DNA from: Streptomyces panaciradicis | GTDB lineage: Bacteria > Actinomycetota > Actinomycetes > Streptomycetales > Streptomycetaceae | Direction of reading: 5' to 3' | DNA length: 33,670 nucleotides | NCBI RefSeq assembly: GCF_023516615.1 | Contig: NZ_JAMGBF010000135.1 | Location: 1 to 33,670, forward strand | Part shown: positions 24,826-31,861 of the stretch, in pieces | Numbering within the stretch: the first letter of the stretch is position 1 | Layout: every line of letters starts with the position of its first letter | Program-made: the position numbers and the translations under genes | The notes under the pieces: model-generated | What the model saw: only the letters and a program-made list of their open reading frames with translations | Told to the model about the DNA's origin: nothing | Database searches by the model: none

Positions 24826-24851
24826 TGACGCCCCGACAGGCTCTTTAGATT
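24822..24851 (+). promoter_or_regulatory. Candidate promoter for the rpf-like gene
   Basis: TTGCTG (24822-24827) and TAGATT (24846-24851) with an 18-base spacer predict a start near 24858, giving a structured leader of about 160 bases. Confidence 0.45.
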
Positions 24852-25012
24852 CCTCGGCCGTGTGCAACGAGCACCGCTCGGGAACGTCCGCCGGTCGCGC
24901 CGGCCGGCCAAGCAAGGCCGGCGCGAGCAGACGGACAAGGCGGAGCGCGGCGACCGGCCCCAGTGCCGCGAGCGCGCCCCGTCCTGGGGGACCCCGGGTG
25001 TCGGGAGAGGGA
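24850..25012 (+). promoter_or_regulatory. Probable c-di-AMP (ydaO/yuaA-type) riboswitch leader of the rpf-like gene
   Basis: The leader is long, GC-rich and highly structured. It contains CAACGAGCACCGCTCGGGAA, a strong hairpin built on CGCGCCGGCC...GGCCGGCGCG (about 24896-24931), paired GTCCGCC (24889-24895) and GGACAAGGCGG segments around it, and CGGGTGTCGGGAGAGG just before the start codon. Known from the literature: ydaO-type riboswitches that respond to cyclic di-AMP control rpfA and similar cell-wall hydrolases in Streptomyces. The assignment here rests on the gene context and on resemblance to remembered Streptomyces examples, not on a covariance-model match. The 5' boundary is uncertain. 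Confidence 0.65.
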
Positions 25013-25017
25013 ATTAC

Positions 25018-25668
25018 ATGTCCGAGTGTGCCGATACCAACCGCCACAACGGTCGCAAGACGCGTACGACGGCGGCCCTCGCCGGGGCCGCACTGCTCGC
25101 CGCCCCGCTGGGACTGCTGGCCGCGTCCGGCAACGCAGCCGCGGCCGACGGCGGAGTCTGGGACCGCATCGCCCAGTGCGAGAGCGGCGGCAACTGGCAC
25201 ATCAACACCGGCAACGGCTACTACGGCGGGCTCCAGTTCTCCGCCGGCACCTGGCGCGCGTACGGCGGCTCCGCCTACGCCTCCACGGCCGACCAGGCCT
25301 CCAGGGAAGCCCAGATCGCCGTGGCCACCAAGGTGCAGCACGCCCAGGGCTGGGGCGCCTGGCCGGTCTGTTCGGCACGGGCGGGCGCGTCCGGAAGCGC
25401 CCCCGCCTCCTCCGGCTCGGTGACGACGAAGTCGTCCGAGACCACCAAGTCCGCCAAGGCGGCCCCGTCGAAGAAGGCGCCGACGCGCTCGACGGGCCAC
25501 ACCAACCGCAGTTCCTCCCGAGGGAACTACACCGTCCGCGAGGGCGACACCCTGAGCAGGATCGCCGCCAGGCACGGGACCACCTGGCAGCACCTGTACG
25601 CCGCCAACAAGGCCGTCATCGGCGGTGATCCCGACGTGATCCTGCCCGGGCAGCGGCTCGTCGTCTGA
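25018..25668 (+). CDS. Resuscitation-promoting-factor-like muralytic enzyme with LysM domain
   Basis: A secreted 216-residue protein that likely cleaves peptidoglycan during germination or growth. After a signal peptide (TTAALAGAALLAAPLGLLAA, probable cleavage near ASGNAAAA) comes an Rpf transglycosylase-like domain, DGGVWDRIAQCESGGNWHIN then YYGGLQFSAGTWRAYGG, with the catalytic Glu in QCESGG. A Ser/Lys/Thr-rich linker (about residues 120-165) leads to a C-terminal LysM domain NYTVREGDTLSRIAARHGTT. The start ATG 25018 is preceded by GGGAGAGGG. Domain order matches streptomycete RpfA-type proteins. Expression is probably limited by the leader riboswitch. Confidence 0.92.
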   Translation: MSECADTNRHNGRKTRTTAALAGAALLAAPLGLLAASGNAAAADGGVWDRIAQCESGGNWHINTGNGYYGGLQFSAGTWRAYGGSAYASTADQASREAQIAVATKVQHAQGWGAWPVCSARAGASGSAPASSGSVTTKSSETTKSAKAAPSKKAPTRSTGHTNRSSSRGNYTVREGDTLSRIAARHGTTWQHLYAANKAVIGGDPDVILPGQRLVV

Positions 25669-25686
25669 GGCGCTCCCGGTCACGCT

Positions 25687-25726
25687 CCGGGGCCCCGTCC
25701 GGTCGTCCGACCGGGCGGGGCCCCGG
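25687..25726. terminator. Bidirectional terminator between the rpf-like gene and livF
   Basis: A near-continuous 19-bp stem: CCGGGGCCCCG (25687-25697) pairs with 25716-25726, a G-T wobble follows, then CCGGTCG (25699-25705) pairs with 25708-25714. It starts 18 bases after the rpf-like stop and ends two bases from the livF stop on the other strand. Confidence 0.8.
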
Positions 25727-25728
25727 CG

Positions 25729-26421
25729 TCATCCCGGTACGTCCCGGCGCCCCCGCGACGGCCCACGCGGCGTCCCTCGTCCCAGCTCGGCCGCCTGCCC
25801 GCCGAACACCACCGCGCCGCGCCGCAGTTCGTACACGAACACGGCGCCCCGGCCCTCCAGCGCCGGCGGCAGCCGCTGCTCGGCGACGACCACGCACGCG
25901 TCGAGACCGCCCAGCAGCTCGTACGTACGGGCGGCGACCGGCGGGGACATGCCCTGCGCGGGTTCGTCGACGAGCACCACGCGCGCGCGTGCCAGCAGGG
26001 CGCGGGAGAGCGCGAGCATGCGCTGCTCGCCGCCGGAGAGGGTGCCGGCGCGGCGCGGCAGCAGCTTCTCCAGCGGGGGATAGGCCTCCAGAGCGAAGCC
26101 GACGTCCAGCGCCGCCAGTTCGAGGTTCTCGCGCACGGTGAGGGAGCCGAAGACCGCCTGCCGTTCGGGCACCAGGCACAGGCCCCGCCGGGCCCGCTCG
26201 TACGCCGGCATCCGGGTCACGTCGGCGCCGTCCCACACCACCGCCCCGCCGGACAGCGGCACGGCTCCGGCCAGCGCGCGCAGGACGGTCGTACGGCCGG
26301 AACCGTTGCGCCCCAGCAGGACGGTGAGGCCGGGGCCGGGCGCGGCGAGGGTGACGCCGTGCAGGGCCTCCAGGGGGCCGTAGCGCACGCGCGCGTGCCG
26401 CAGCGAGATGCCGGCGTTCAC
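25729..26421 (-). CDS. livF: Branched-chain amino acid-type ABC transporter ATPase LivF
   Basis: A 230-residue ATP-binding subunit. Walker A is GRNGSGRTT (about 26299-26325), with arginine replacing the usual lysine; the signature LSGGEQRMLALSRALL and Walker B RVVLVDEPAQGM are canonical, and the H-loop position reads AEQR, Gln instead of His as is usual in LivF. GTG 26421 overlaps the stop of the fused LivH-LivM-LivG gene (GTGA), so the subunits are translationally coupled. The C-terminal tail is Arg/Gly-rich (GTPRGPSRGRRDVPG). It should pair with the LivG domain of the fusion in the cytoplasm. Confidence 0.9.
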   Translation of the reverse strand: MNAGISLRHARVRYGPLEALHGVTLAAPGPGLTVLLGRNGSGRTTVLRALAGAVPLSGGAVVWDGADVTRMPAYERARRGLCLVPERQAVFGSLTVRENLELAALDVGFALEAYPPLEKLLPRRAGTLSGGEQRMLALSRALLARARVVLVDEPAQGMSPPVAARTYELLGGLDACVVVAEQRLPPALEGRGAVFVYELRRGAVVFGGQAAELGRGTPRGPSRGRRDVPG

Positions 26422-29399
26422 GAGGCGGCCTCTTGCAGGACGCGGTCGGGCGGGCCGGAGGCGACGATGCGGCCCGCGGTCATGACGTGCACGACGTCGG
26501 CGAGGTCGGCGACCAGGTCGAGATCGTGCTCGACGACCAGCAGTGCGGTGCCGTCGGCCGCCAGGGCCTTCAGGACGCGGGTCATCGCGGTGACCTCGGT
26601 GCTGTCCAGGCCGGCGGCGGGCTCGTCGAGGAGCAGGACGCGCGGGCCGCCGGCGAGGGCCCGTGCCAGCTCCACCCGGCGGAGGGTGCCCGTGGGCAGG
26701 GCGGCGGCGGGGAGCGTGCGCAGGGGGCCGTCCAGGTCGAACAGGCGCAGGGCGCGGTCCACGGCGCCGGGGTCGGTGACCCGGCCCTGCTCGGCGCCCA
26801 CGCGGACGTTCTCGGCCACGGTCAGGGACGGGAAGACGGCCAGCTGCTGGAAGGTGCGGGCGATCCCGAGGCGGGTGCGGGTGTGAGCCGGCAGACGCGT
26901 GATGTCCCGGTCCGCGAGAAGCACCTGTCCGCGCGCGGGACGCAGGGTGCCGGCCAGACAGTGGAAGAGGGTGCTCTTGCCGGCGCCGTTGGGCCCGATG
27001 ACGGCGGTGACCTGCCCCGGGTGCACCTCCAGCCCGACACCGTCGAGGGCGGTGAAGCCCCCGTAGCGGGCCTGGAGCCCGCGCGCCACGAGAAGGGCGG
27101 CGCGCGGCGGCCGACGCACCAAGGCGCCTCCGCCCACAGCGCCGGTGACGGCGGATGCGCCGTCGGGCGCGGGCGCCCCTTGCCCGGACCGCCCCCCGCC
27201 ACCGGCCGAGCGCCGTCCGCGGGGGGCCGCCGGTATCCCGCCGACCGGGGGCGCGAGGTTTTCCGCGGGTGAGGGCGGGGGGTGCTTGTCGGGGCCGGCC
27301 GCGAGGTTTTCCGCGGGTGGGGCCGCAGGGTACTTGTCGGGCGGGGTCGTGAGGTTCTCCGTGGGGCGGGCTGCAGGGTGCCTGTCCGGCGGGGGCGCGA
27401 GGTTCTCCTCTGCCGGGGGTGCCGCGTCTCCCGTACCCAGGGCGGCCGTGGCGCCCCCGGTGCCGGAAGTCGCAACCTCCCCCGAGGCCCCCCGCCCCGT
27501 CGCCGTCCCGCCCGCCGGGGTCCGCCGCCGGGGCGTCGGTGTCGCTGTGTGCCGGGCCCTCGCTCGCGCGCGCGAGCCCGCCTCGGTCAGTTCCGTCGCG
27601 CGGTGCGGGCGCAGACGGGCCGTCGCCGTTCGCCACGCCTCGTACGGGCCTCCGGGGAAGCGGCCGATCAGGACCGCCAGGACGCCGATGAGGGCCGCCG
27701 CGACGCCGCCCCGCGTGCCCGCGTCCAGGCCCACCAGGAGGGCCGCCGCGGCCAGGGCGCCCAGGGTGCTGTCCGCGCCCAGGACCACCACCGCCGCGAA
27801 CCACAGCAGGCCGCGCACGGGGTCGTAGGCGCCCGGGTCGAACGCGCGCAGGCCCATGCCGAGCATGCCGCCGCCGAGCGCGGCCAGCGCGGCGCCCGCG
27901 ACGAACGCCAGGAGTTTCAGGGACGGGACCGGCACGCCCGCCGCCGACGCCCCGGCCTCGTGGTCGCGCATGGCGGCCAGGGCCCGGCCCGTACGGCCTC
28001 GGCGCAGCGCCCGGGTCGCCAGCAACGCGGCGAGGAGCAGGACGAGTTCGAGGACGTAGTAGGCGCGGTCGCCGTCGAAGCCCGCCGGGCGGCCCAGGCC
28101 CAGGTCCGAGGTGGCGTACGGCTGGGCGAAGACGAAGCGGCTCACCCCGACGCCCACCGCGAAGGTCGCCAGCGCCAGGGCGAGGCCCCTGCGGCTGATC
28201 GCCGGCCAGCCGGTCAGCAGGCCCAGGGGGGCGACCAGGACGACCGCGACGGCGAGAGCGGCCAGTTCCGGCAGGCGGGGCAGGCCCGGGAAGCGGCCCG
28301 CCGCCAGCAGGGCGGTGAACAGGGCGCCGAGCCCCGCGTAGGCGGCCTGGCCGAGGGAGATCTGGCCGCCCCGGCCGGTGACCACCACCAGGGACAGCAG
28401 GACCACGCCCAGCGCCGGCACCTGCACCGACGTGTGCAGGTCGGAGCCCGCGAAGCCCAGCGGCAGCAGGAACAGCACGACCGCGACGATCCACGCGCCC
28501 GGGGGCGTCGGCACGCGCGCGGTGGCCGTGCGCGGCAGCGCGTCCCGGGTGCCGACGCGCGGCAGCGCCAGGGCCGCCACCAGCAGCGCCACCACGAACA
28601 GGTTCGCGCCCACCGTCTGCAGCAACGGCCCGGCCCAGCCCGCGGGATGCAGCCGCGTCAGCTGGCTCTGCGCGATCCCGACGCCCAGCGCGACCAGCAC
28701 CGCGACCGGCAGACTGCGCATGCGTGCCGCGACCGCCACCGCGACGACCTCCATGACCAGCAGCGGCAGACCGTAGGGGTCGAGACGGACGTACGGCGCG
28801 AGCAGCACGCCCGTCAGGCCCGCGGTGAACGCCCCGAACGCCCACCCCGCCGCCGCCACCCGGTCCGCGTCGATCCCGCCGAGCACCGCCAGCCGCCGGT
28901 CGTCCACGACGGCCCGCAGCTCCCGCCCGAACCGCGTCCAGCGGATCACCGCACCGACCCCCGCCGCCAGCACCAGCACGACCGCCAGCTGCCCCCACGG
29001 ATCGGCGGACACCAGCTCCGGTGCGTCGTCCCGCGCGCCCTGCCCCCACAGCAGCGCCGCCCCGCCGACCAGCAGCACGAACACCCCGATGGACGCGACG
29101 AGGGTCTGCGCCGGGTCGCCGCCCTGGACGGCGAGCGGACGGAAGACGAAGCGCTCCAGCGCCACGCCGATCGCGGGGGCCAGGAAGACCAGCGTCAGCG
29201 CCGCCGCAGGCCACAGCGGCCAGCCCCACTCCACCACGCACTGCCGCAGCACATAGGCGCACACCATGGCGATGGCCCCGTGCGCGAAGTTGAGCACACC
29301 GGTCGCCCGGTACGTCACGATCAGGCCGATCCCGGTGAGCGCGGCGGCGCTGCCGACCGACAGACCGGCCAGCGTGAGGTCGTAGGTGAGTGAGGACAT
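26418..29399 (-). CDS. Fused LivH-LivM-LivG: two permeases and an ATPase of a branched-chain amino acid-type ABC importer
   Basis: One uninterrupted 993-residue frame. Residues 1-290 are a LivH permease (MSSLTYDLTLAGLSVGSAAA, LNFAHGAIAMVCAYVL, RFGRELRAVVDDRRLAVLGG). Residues about 300-590 are a LivM permease (GRGGQISLGQAAYAGLGALF, GRTGRALAAMRDHEAGASAA). A 175-residue Ala/Pro/Gly/Arg-rich linker carries four 16-residue repeats (about 665-728). Residues about 766-993 are a LivG ATPase: VIGPNGAGKST, Q-loop ARTFQQLAVFPSLT, Walker B VLLLDEPAAGLD and H-loop VVEHD. The signature is LPTGTLRRVELARAL in place of the usual LxYGxQ. ATG 29399 overlaps the upstream gene's stop (TGATG). Confidence 0.9.
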   Translation of the reverse strand: MSSLTYDLTLAGLSVGSAAALTGIGLIVTYRATGVLNFAHGAIAMVCAYVLRQCVVEWGWPLWPAAALTLVFLAPAIGVALERFVFRPLAVQGGDPAQTLVASIGVFVLLVGGAALLWGQGARDDAPELVSADPWGQLAVVLVLAAGVGAVIRWTRFGRELRAVVDDRRLAVLGGIDADRVAAAGWAFGAFTAGLTGVLLAPYVRLDPYGLPLLVMEVVAVAVAARMRSLPVAVLVALGVGIAQSQLTRLHPAGWAGPLLQTVGANLFVVALLVAALALPRVGTRDALPRTATARVPTPPGAWIVAVVLFLLPLGFAGSDLHTSVQVPALGVVLLSLVVVTGRGGQISLGQAAYAGLGALFTALLAAGRFPGLPRLPELAALAVAVVLVAPLGLLTGWPAISRRGLALALATFAVGVGVSRFVFAQPYATSDLGLGRPAGFDGDRAYYVLELVLLLAALLATRALRRGRTGRALAAMRDHEAGASAAGVPVPSLKLLAFVAGAALAALGGGMLGMGLRAFDPGAYDPVRGLLWFAAVVVLGADSTLGALAAAALLVGLDAGTRGGVAAALIGVLAVLIGRFPGGPYEAWRTATARLRPHRATELTEAGSRARARARHTATPTPRRRTPAGGTATGRGASGEVATSGTGGATAALGTGDAAPPAEENLAPPPDRHPAARPTENLTTPPDKYPAAPPAENLAAGPDKHPPPSPAENLAPPVGGIPAAPRGRRSAGGGGRSGQGAPAPDGASAVTGAVGGGALVRRPPRAALLVARGLQARYGGFTALDGVGLEVHPGQVTAVIGPNGAGKSTLFHCLAGTLRPARGQVLLADRDITRLPAHTRTRLGIARTFQQLAVFPSLTVAENVRVGAEQGRVTDPGAVDRALRLFDLDGPLRTLPAAALPTGTLRRVELARALAGGPRVLLLDEPAAGLDSTEVTAMTRVLKALAADGTALLVVEHDLDLVADLADVVHVMTAGRIVASGPPDRVLQEAAS
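27216..27407 (-). repeat. Four tandem 48-bp coding repeats in the linker of the fused transporter
   Basis: The element GCGAGGTT(T/C)TCC recurs at exactly 48-base intervals on the plus strand (27253, 27301, 27349, 27397). It encodes 16-residue units: ENLAPPPDRHPAARPT, ENLTTPPDKYPAAPPA, ENLAAGPDKHPPPSPA and a divergent ENLAPPVGGIPAAPRG. The unit preserves the reading frame, so copy number could vary without breaking the fusion. Confidence 0.9.
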
Positions 29400-29872
29400 C
29401 AGTCGGTTTCTTCGGACGGCTCGCAGATGGGACACGGGCCCAGCTCGCCGCCGGCCAGGACCTTGGCGTCCACCGGGACCGCCTCCGCCTTCCCGGCGAC
29501 CAGCGGGCAGTCGGCGCGGTGCCACAGCGTGCCGCCGGGCACCATCAGCAGGTCCCCGCTGACCGCGAGGGGCGCGGTGACCGCCGGCCCGGACGCGTCG
29601 GCGTCGGCGGGTTCGGTGACGAGGAGGCCGTAGAGCTCCTCCACGCGCGCGGTCGCGAGGGCGCTCCGCCCGTGGGTGAGCAGCACCGCCCCGGCGACGA
29701 TCAGCGCGGCGCCGGGGATCGTGCAGGAGGCCAGGTAGGGGAGCTGCCGTTCGGCGTAGCGCTCGCCGGAGACGCCGTACCAGCCGATGACGCACAGCAC
29801 CGCGCCCGCGGCCAGCGCGGCCCAGCCGGCCCACAGCACGGGGTGCACGGTCCGCAGTCGCGCTGTCCGCAT
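29399..29872 (-). CDS. Small membrane protein with Cys/His motif, coupled to the Liv transporter
   Basis: A 157-residue protein starting MRTARLRTVHPVLWAGWAAL with GAGGAG six bases upstream. Two transmembrane helices (VLWAGWAALAAGAVLCVIGW and TIPGAALIVAGAVLLTHG) are followed by a soluble domain ending WHRADCPLVAGK...GPCPICEP. The His-x3-Cys...Cys-x2-Cys pattern resembles a small metal-binding or Ada-like knuckle. Its stop shares a base with the start of the fused transporter gene, implying 1:1 coupled synthesis. It is not a standard Liv subunit; an accessory or regulatory role is an inference. Confidence 0.8.
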   Translation of the reverse strand: MRTARLRTVHPVLWAGWAALAAGAVLCVIGWYGVSGERYAERQLPYLASCTIPGAALIVAGAVLLTHGRSALATARVEELYGLLVTEPADADASGPAVTAPLAVSGDLLMVPGGTLWHRADCPLVAGKAEAVPVDAKVLAGGELGPCPICEPSEETD

Positions 29873-30006
29873 CTTTGGCTCCTCGTCCGTTCACACACGT
29901 CGTGTGTCTGTCCATGTCAGCCAATGGCTTGCACTATGCCTTCTGGAAGCTGACCCTGAAAGCACCGGGCGCACCTTGCCCGGATGGACACCCGGTGGTG
30001 AGCCAG

Positions 30007-30582
30007 ATGGTTCTCGGGAGCGACCTCAGGCGGGGGAACGCGGCGAGGGGGCACGGCCCACGGGCGGTGGGACGGGGTACGGCGGCGCTGGCCGCCCTCG
30101 TTCTCATCTTCGCCCCGGTCCTCGCGGCGTGCAGCGACAAGAGCGGCGGCGGCAGCTCCAGCCCGCCCCCCACGCCGTCCGTGCAGAAGACGGCGAGCGC
30201 GCCGGCCACCGCGCCGGCCGACCCGGCGGCGGCCAAGCAGCAGATCAGCGCCGACTGGCAGAAGTTCTTCGACCCCAAGACGCCCTTGGCGGAGAAGCAG
30301 AAGGTCCTGGAGAACGGCACCAGGATGGCCCCGGTGCTCAAGGCCTTCAGCGGTGACAAGCGCGGCGGGCAGGTCCAGGCGAAGGTCCAGAAGATCGAGT
30401 TCACATCGCCGGACCAGGCGACGGTGACGTACGCGCTGACCCTGAACGGCGCCACCGCCCTGCCGAACGCCTCCGGCACGGCCGTCCTGCAGGGCGGCAC
30501 CTGGAAGGTGTCCGTCAACACGCTGTGCGCGCTGGTCAAACTGAGCGGCGATGCGTCCGGCTCGCCGGCGCCCGGCTGCTGA
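30007..30582 (+). CDS. Lipoprotein of unknown function
   Basis: A 191-residue protein; ATG 30007 is favoured (MVLGSDLRRGNAARGHGPRA) though in-frame GTGs at 29995 and 29998 are possible. A long signal sequence (TAALAALVLIFAPVLAACSD) ends in lipobox VLAAC. After a Ser/Pro/Ala/Thr linker comes a domain QQISADWQKFFDPKTPLAEK then VQKIEFTSPDQATVTYALTL and TAVLQGGTWKVSVNTLCALV, similar in outline to small NTF2-like/low-molecular-weight antigen folds of actinobacterial lipoproteins. It is divergent from the transporter genes and overlaps the start of the binding-protein gene by 32 bases, suggesting joint expression with it. Confidence 0.82.
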   Translation: MVLGSDLRRGNAARGHGPRAVGRGTAALAALVLIFAPVLAACSDKSGGGSSSPPPTPSVQKTASAPATAPADPAAAKQQISADWQKFFDPKTPLAEKQKVLENGTRMAPVLKAFSGDKRGGQVQAKVQKIEFTSPDQATVTYALTLNGATALPNASGTAVLQGGTWKVSVNTLCALVKLSGDASGSPAPGC

Positions 30583-31846
30583 GCGCGCGGCCGCCGCGGC
30601 GCTGCTGCTCGTCGTCGCCACCGCCTGCGGCAGCCGGCTGCCCGAGAGCGACTTCGAGCACGGCACCCGCACCCCGGCGCCGGGCGGCGGCGCGCCCATC
30701 CCCGTCGGCATCGTCGCCAGCGCCACCAGTCCGGTCGGCGGCGACACCTTCACCGGACCGGGCGAGGGCGCCAAGGCCTACTTCGAGCGCCTCAACGCGC
30801 GCGGCGGCATCGACGGCCGCCGCGTCGAGGTGCACGAGTGCGACGACGGCGGCAGCGGCGTCGGCGACAACACCTGCGTGCGCCAGCTGATCGAGGAGGA
30901 CAGGGTCGTCGCGCTGGTCGCCACCACCGCCCTGGACTACGCGGGCGCCCCCCGCGTCTCCCACGCGGGCGTGCCCGACATCGGCGGCCAGCCCATCGGC
31001 GCCGCCTACGACACCTGGCCGCACCTGTACGGCATCTACGGCAGCTCCGCGCCCCGCGACGGCACCCCCGGCTGGGGCGGCAAGCTGTACGGCGGCACGG
31101 AGGTCTACCGCTACTTCAAGCGCGTCAAGGGCGCGCGTACGGCCGCGGTCGTGTCCTACAACCAGGCCGCCTCCGCCGCCTACGCCCGGCTCGTGCAGCG
31201 CGGCCTGAAGGCCGAGGGCTACAAGGTGGTCACCGAGCAGGTCGACTTCGCGCTGCCCAACTTCCGCGCGGCCGCGGCCGATCTGAAGCAGCAGGGCGCC
31301 GACCTGGTCTTCGACGCCATCGACGGCCACGGCAACGCCCAGCTGTGCAGGGCGATGGACGAGGTCGGCGCGAAGGTCGTCGCCAAGGTGACCAACGTGC
31401 AGAACTGGACGTCCACCGTCCCCGAGGACTACAAGGACTCCCCGCGCTGCCGCAACGCCCTGTGGGCGACCGGCTCCAGCCGCGACTTCGACGACACCGG
31501 CAACGCGGCCGTACGGGAGTTCCGGGACGCCACCGAAGGACTGAAGACGCACTCCCAGTGGCAGCTGGAGGGCTGGGCGGCCGCCCGGTGGTTCACCGAC
31601 GCCGCCAAGTCCTGTGCGCGGACGGGCATCACGCGCGCGTGCGTCGACGCCTTCGTGAACAGCAGCCGCGACTACACCGCCGGCGGCCTCCTCCTGCCCG
31701 TCTCCTTCGCACCCCTGCCGAAGCCGCCGAAGACCCGCAGAACCTGTCTGTCGGTGGCCCGCTGGCAGGACGGCAGGGGATGGGTGGCGCAAGGGGACAT
31801 GAACCGTACGTGCTTCGAGGTGCCGCAGCTGCCGTACGAACCCTGA
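30551..31846 (+). CDS. Branched-chain amino acid-type ABC transporter substrate-binding lipoprotein
   Basis: A 431-residue Leu/Ile/Val-binding-protein-fold lipoprotein. The signal sequence ends in lipobox VATAC (about residue 26). The periplasmic-binding type I fold shows IPVGIVASATSPVGGDTFTG, AKAYFERLNARGGIDGRRVE, ECDDGGSGVGDNTCVRQLIE and RTAAVVSYNQAASAAYARLV. ATG 30551 overlaps the lipoprotein gene, with a weak GAGCGG upstream. It presumably delivers the solute to the divergently encoded fused transporter; the ligand cannot be read, and Liv-type systems also carry urea, amides or other compounds. Confidence 0.9.
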   Translation: MRPARRRPAAERAAAAALLLVVATACGSRLPESDFEHGTRTPAPGGGAPIPVGIVASATSPVGGDTFTGPGEGAKAYFERLNARGGIDGRRVEVHECDDGGSGVGDNTCVRQLIEEDRVVALVATTALDYAGAPRVSHAGVPDIGGQPIGAAYDTWPHLYGIYGSSAPRDGTPGWGGKLYGGTEVYRYFKRVKGARTAAVVSYNQAASAAYARLVQRGLKAEGYKVVTEQVDFALPNFRAAAADLKQQGADLVFDAIDGHGNAQLCRAMDEVGAKVVAKVTNVQNWTSTVPEDYKDSPRCRNALWATGSSRDFDDTGNAAVREFRDATEGLKTHSQWQLEGWAAARWFTDAAKSCARTGITRACVDAFVNSSRDYTAGGLLLPVSFAPLPKPPKTRRTCLSVARWQDGRGWVAQGDMNRTCFEVPQLPYEP

Positions 31847-31861
31847 GACAGACTGGGGCCC

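Larger units (their letters stand above)
24508..24857. other. Intergenic region upstream of the rpf-like leader
   Basis: No gene is supported here. The centre (24600-24830) is markedly AT-richer than the flanks. It holds three TGGTCA hexamers (24628, 24649, 24659) with an inverted TGACCA near 24757, a direct repeat (24672-24694 and 24804-24825), and a promoter candidate (24822-24851). It separates the divergent unknown gene from the rpf-like gene and likely contains regulator sites for one or both. Confidence 0.55.

Noticed and set aside
27216..27407. Regularly spaced repeats as a possible CRISPR array
   Set aside because: The 48-bp units have no unique spacers, keep the reading frame and encode a regular 16-residue protein repeat inside the transporter.
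26422..29262. Apparent continuation of the livF frame upstream as a giant protein
   Set aside because: Only the last 230 codons have LivF motifs; upstream of GTG 26421 the frame is an Arg/Gly/Pro-rich shadow of the fused transporter gene.
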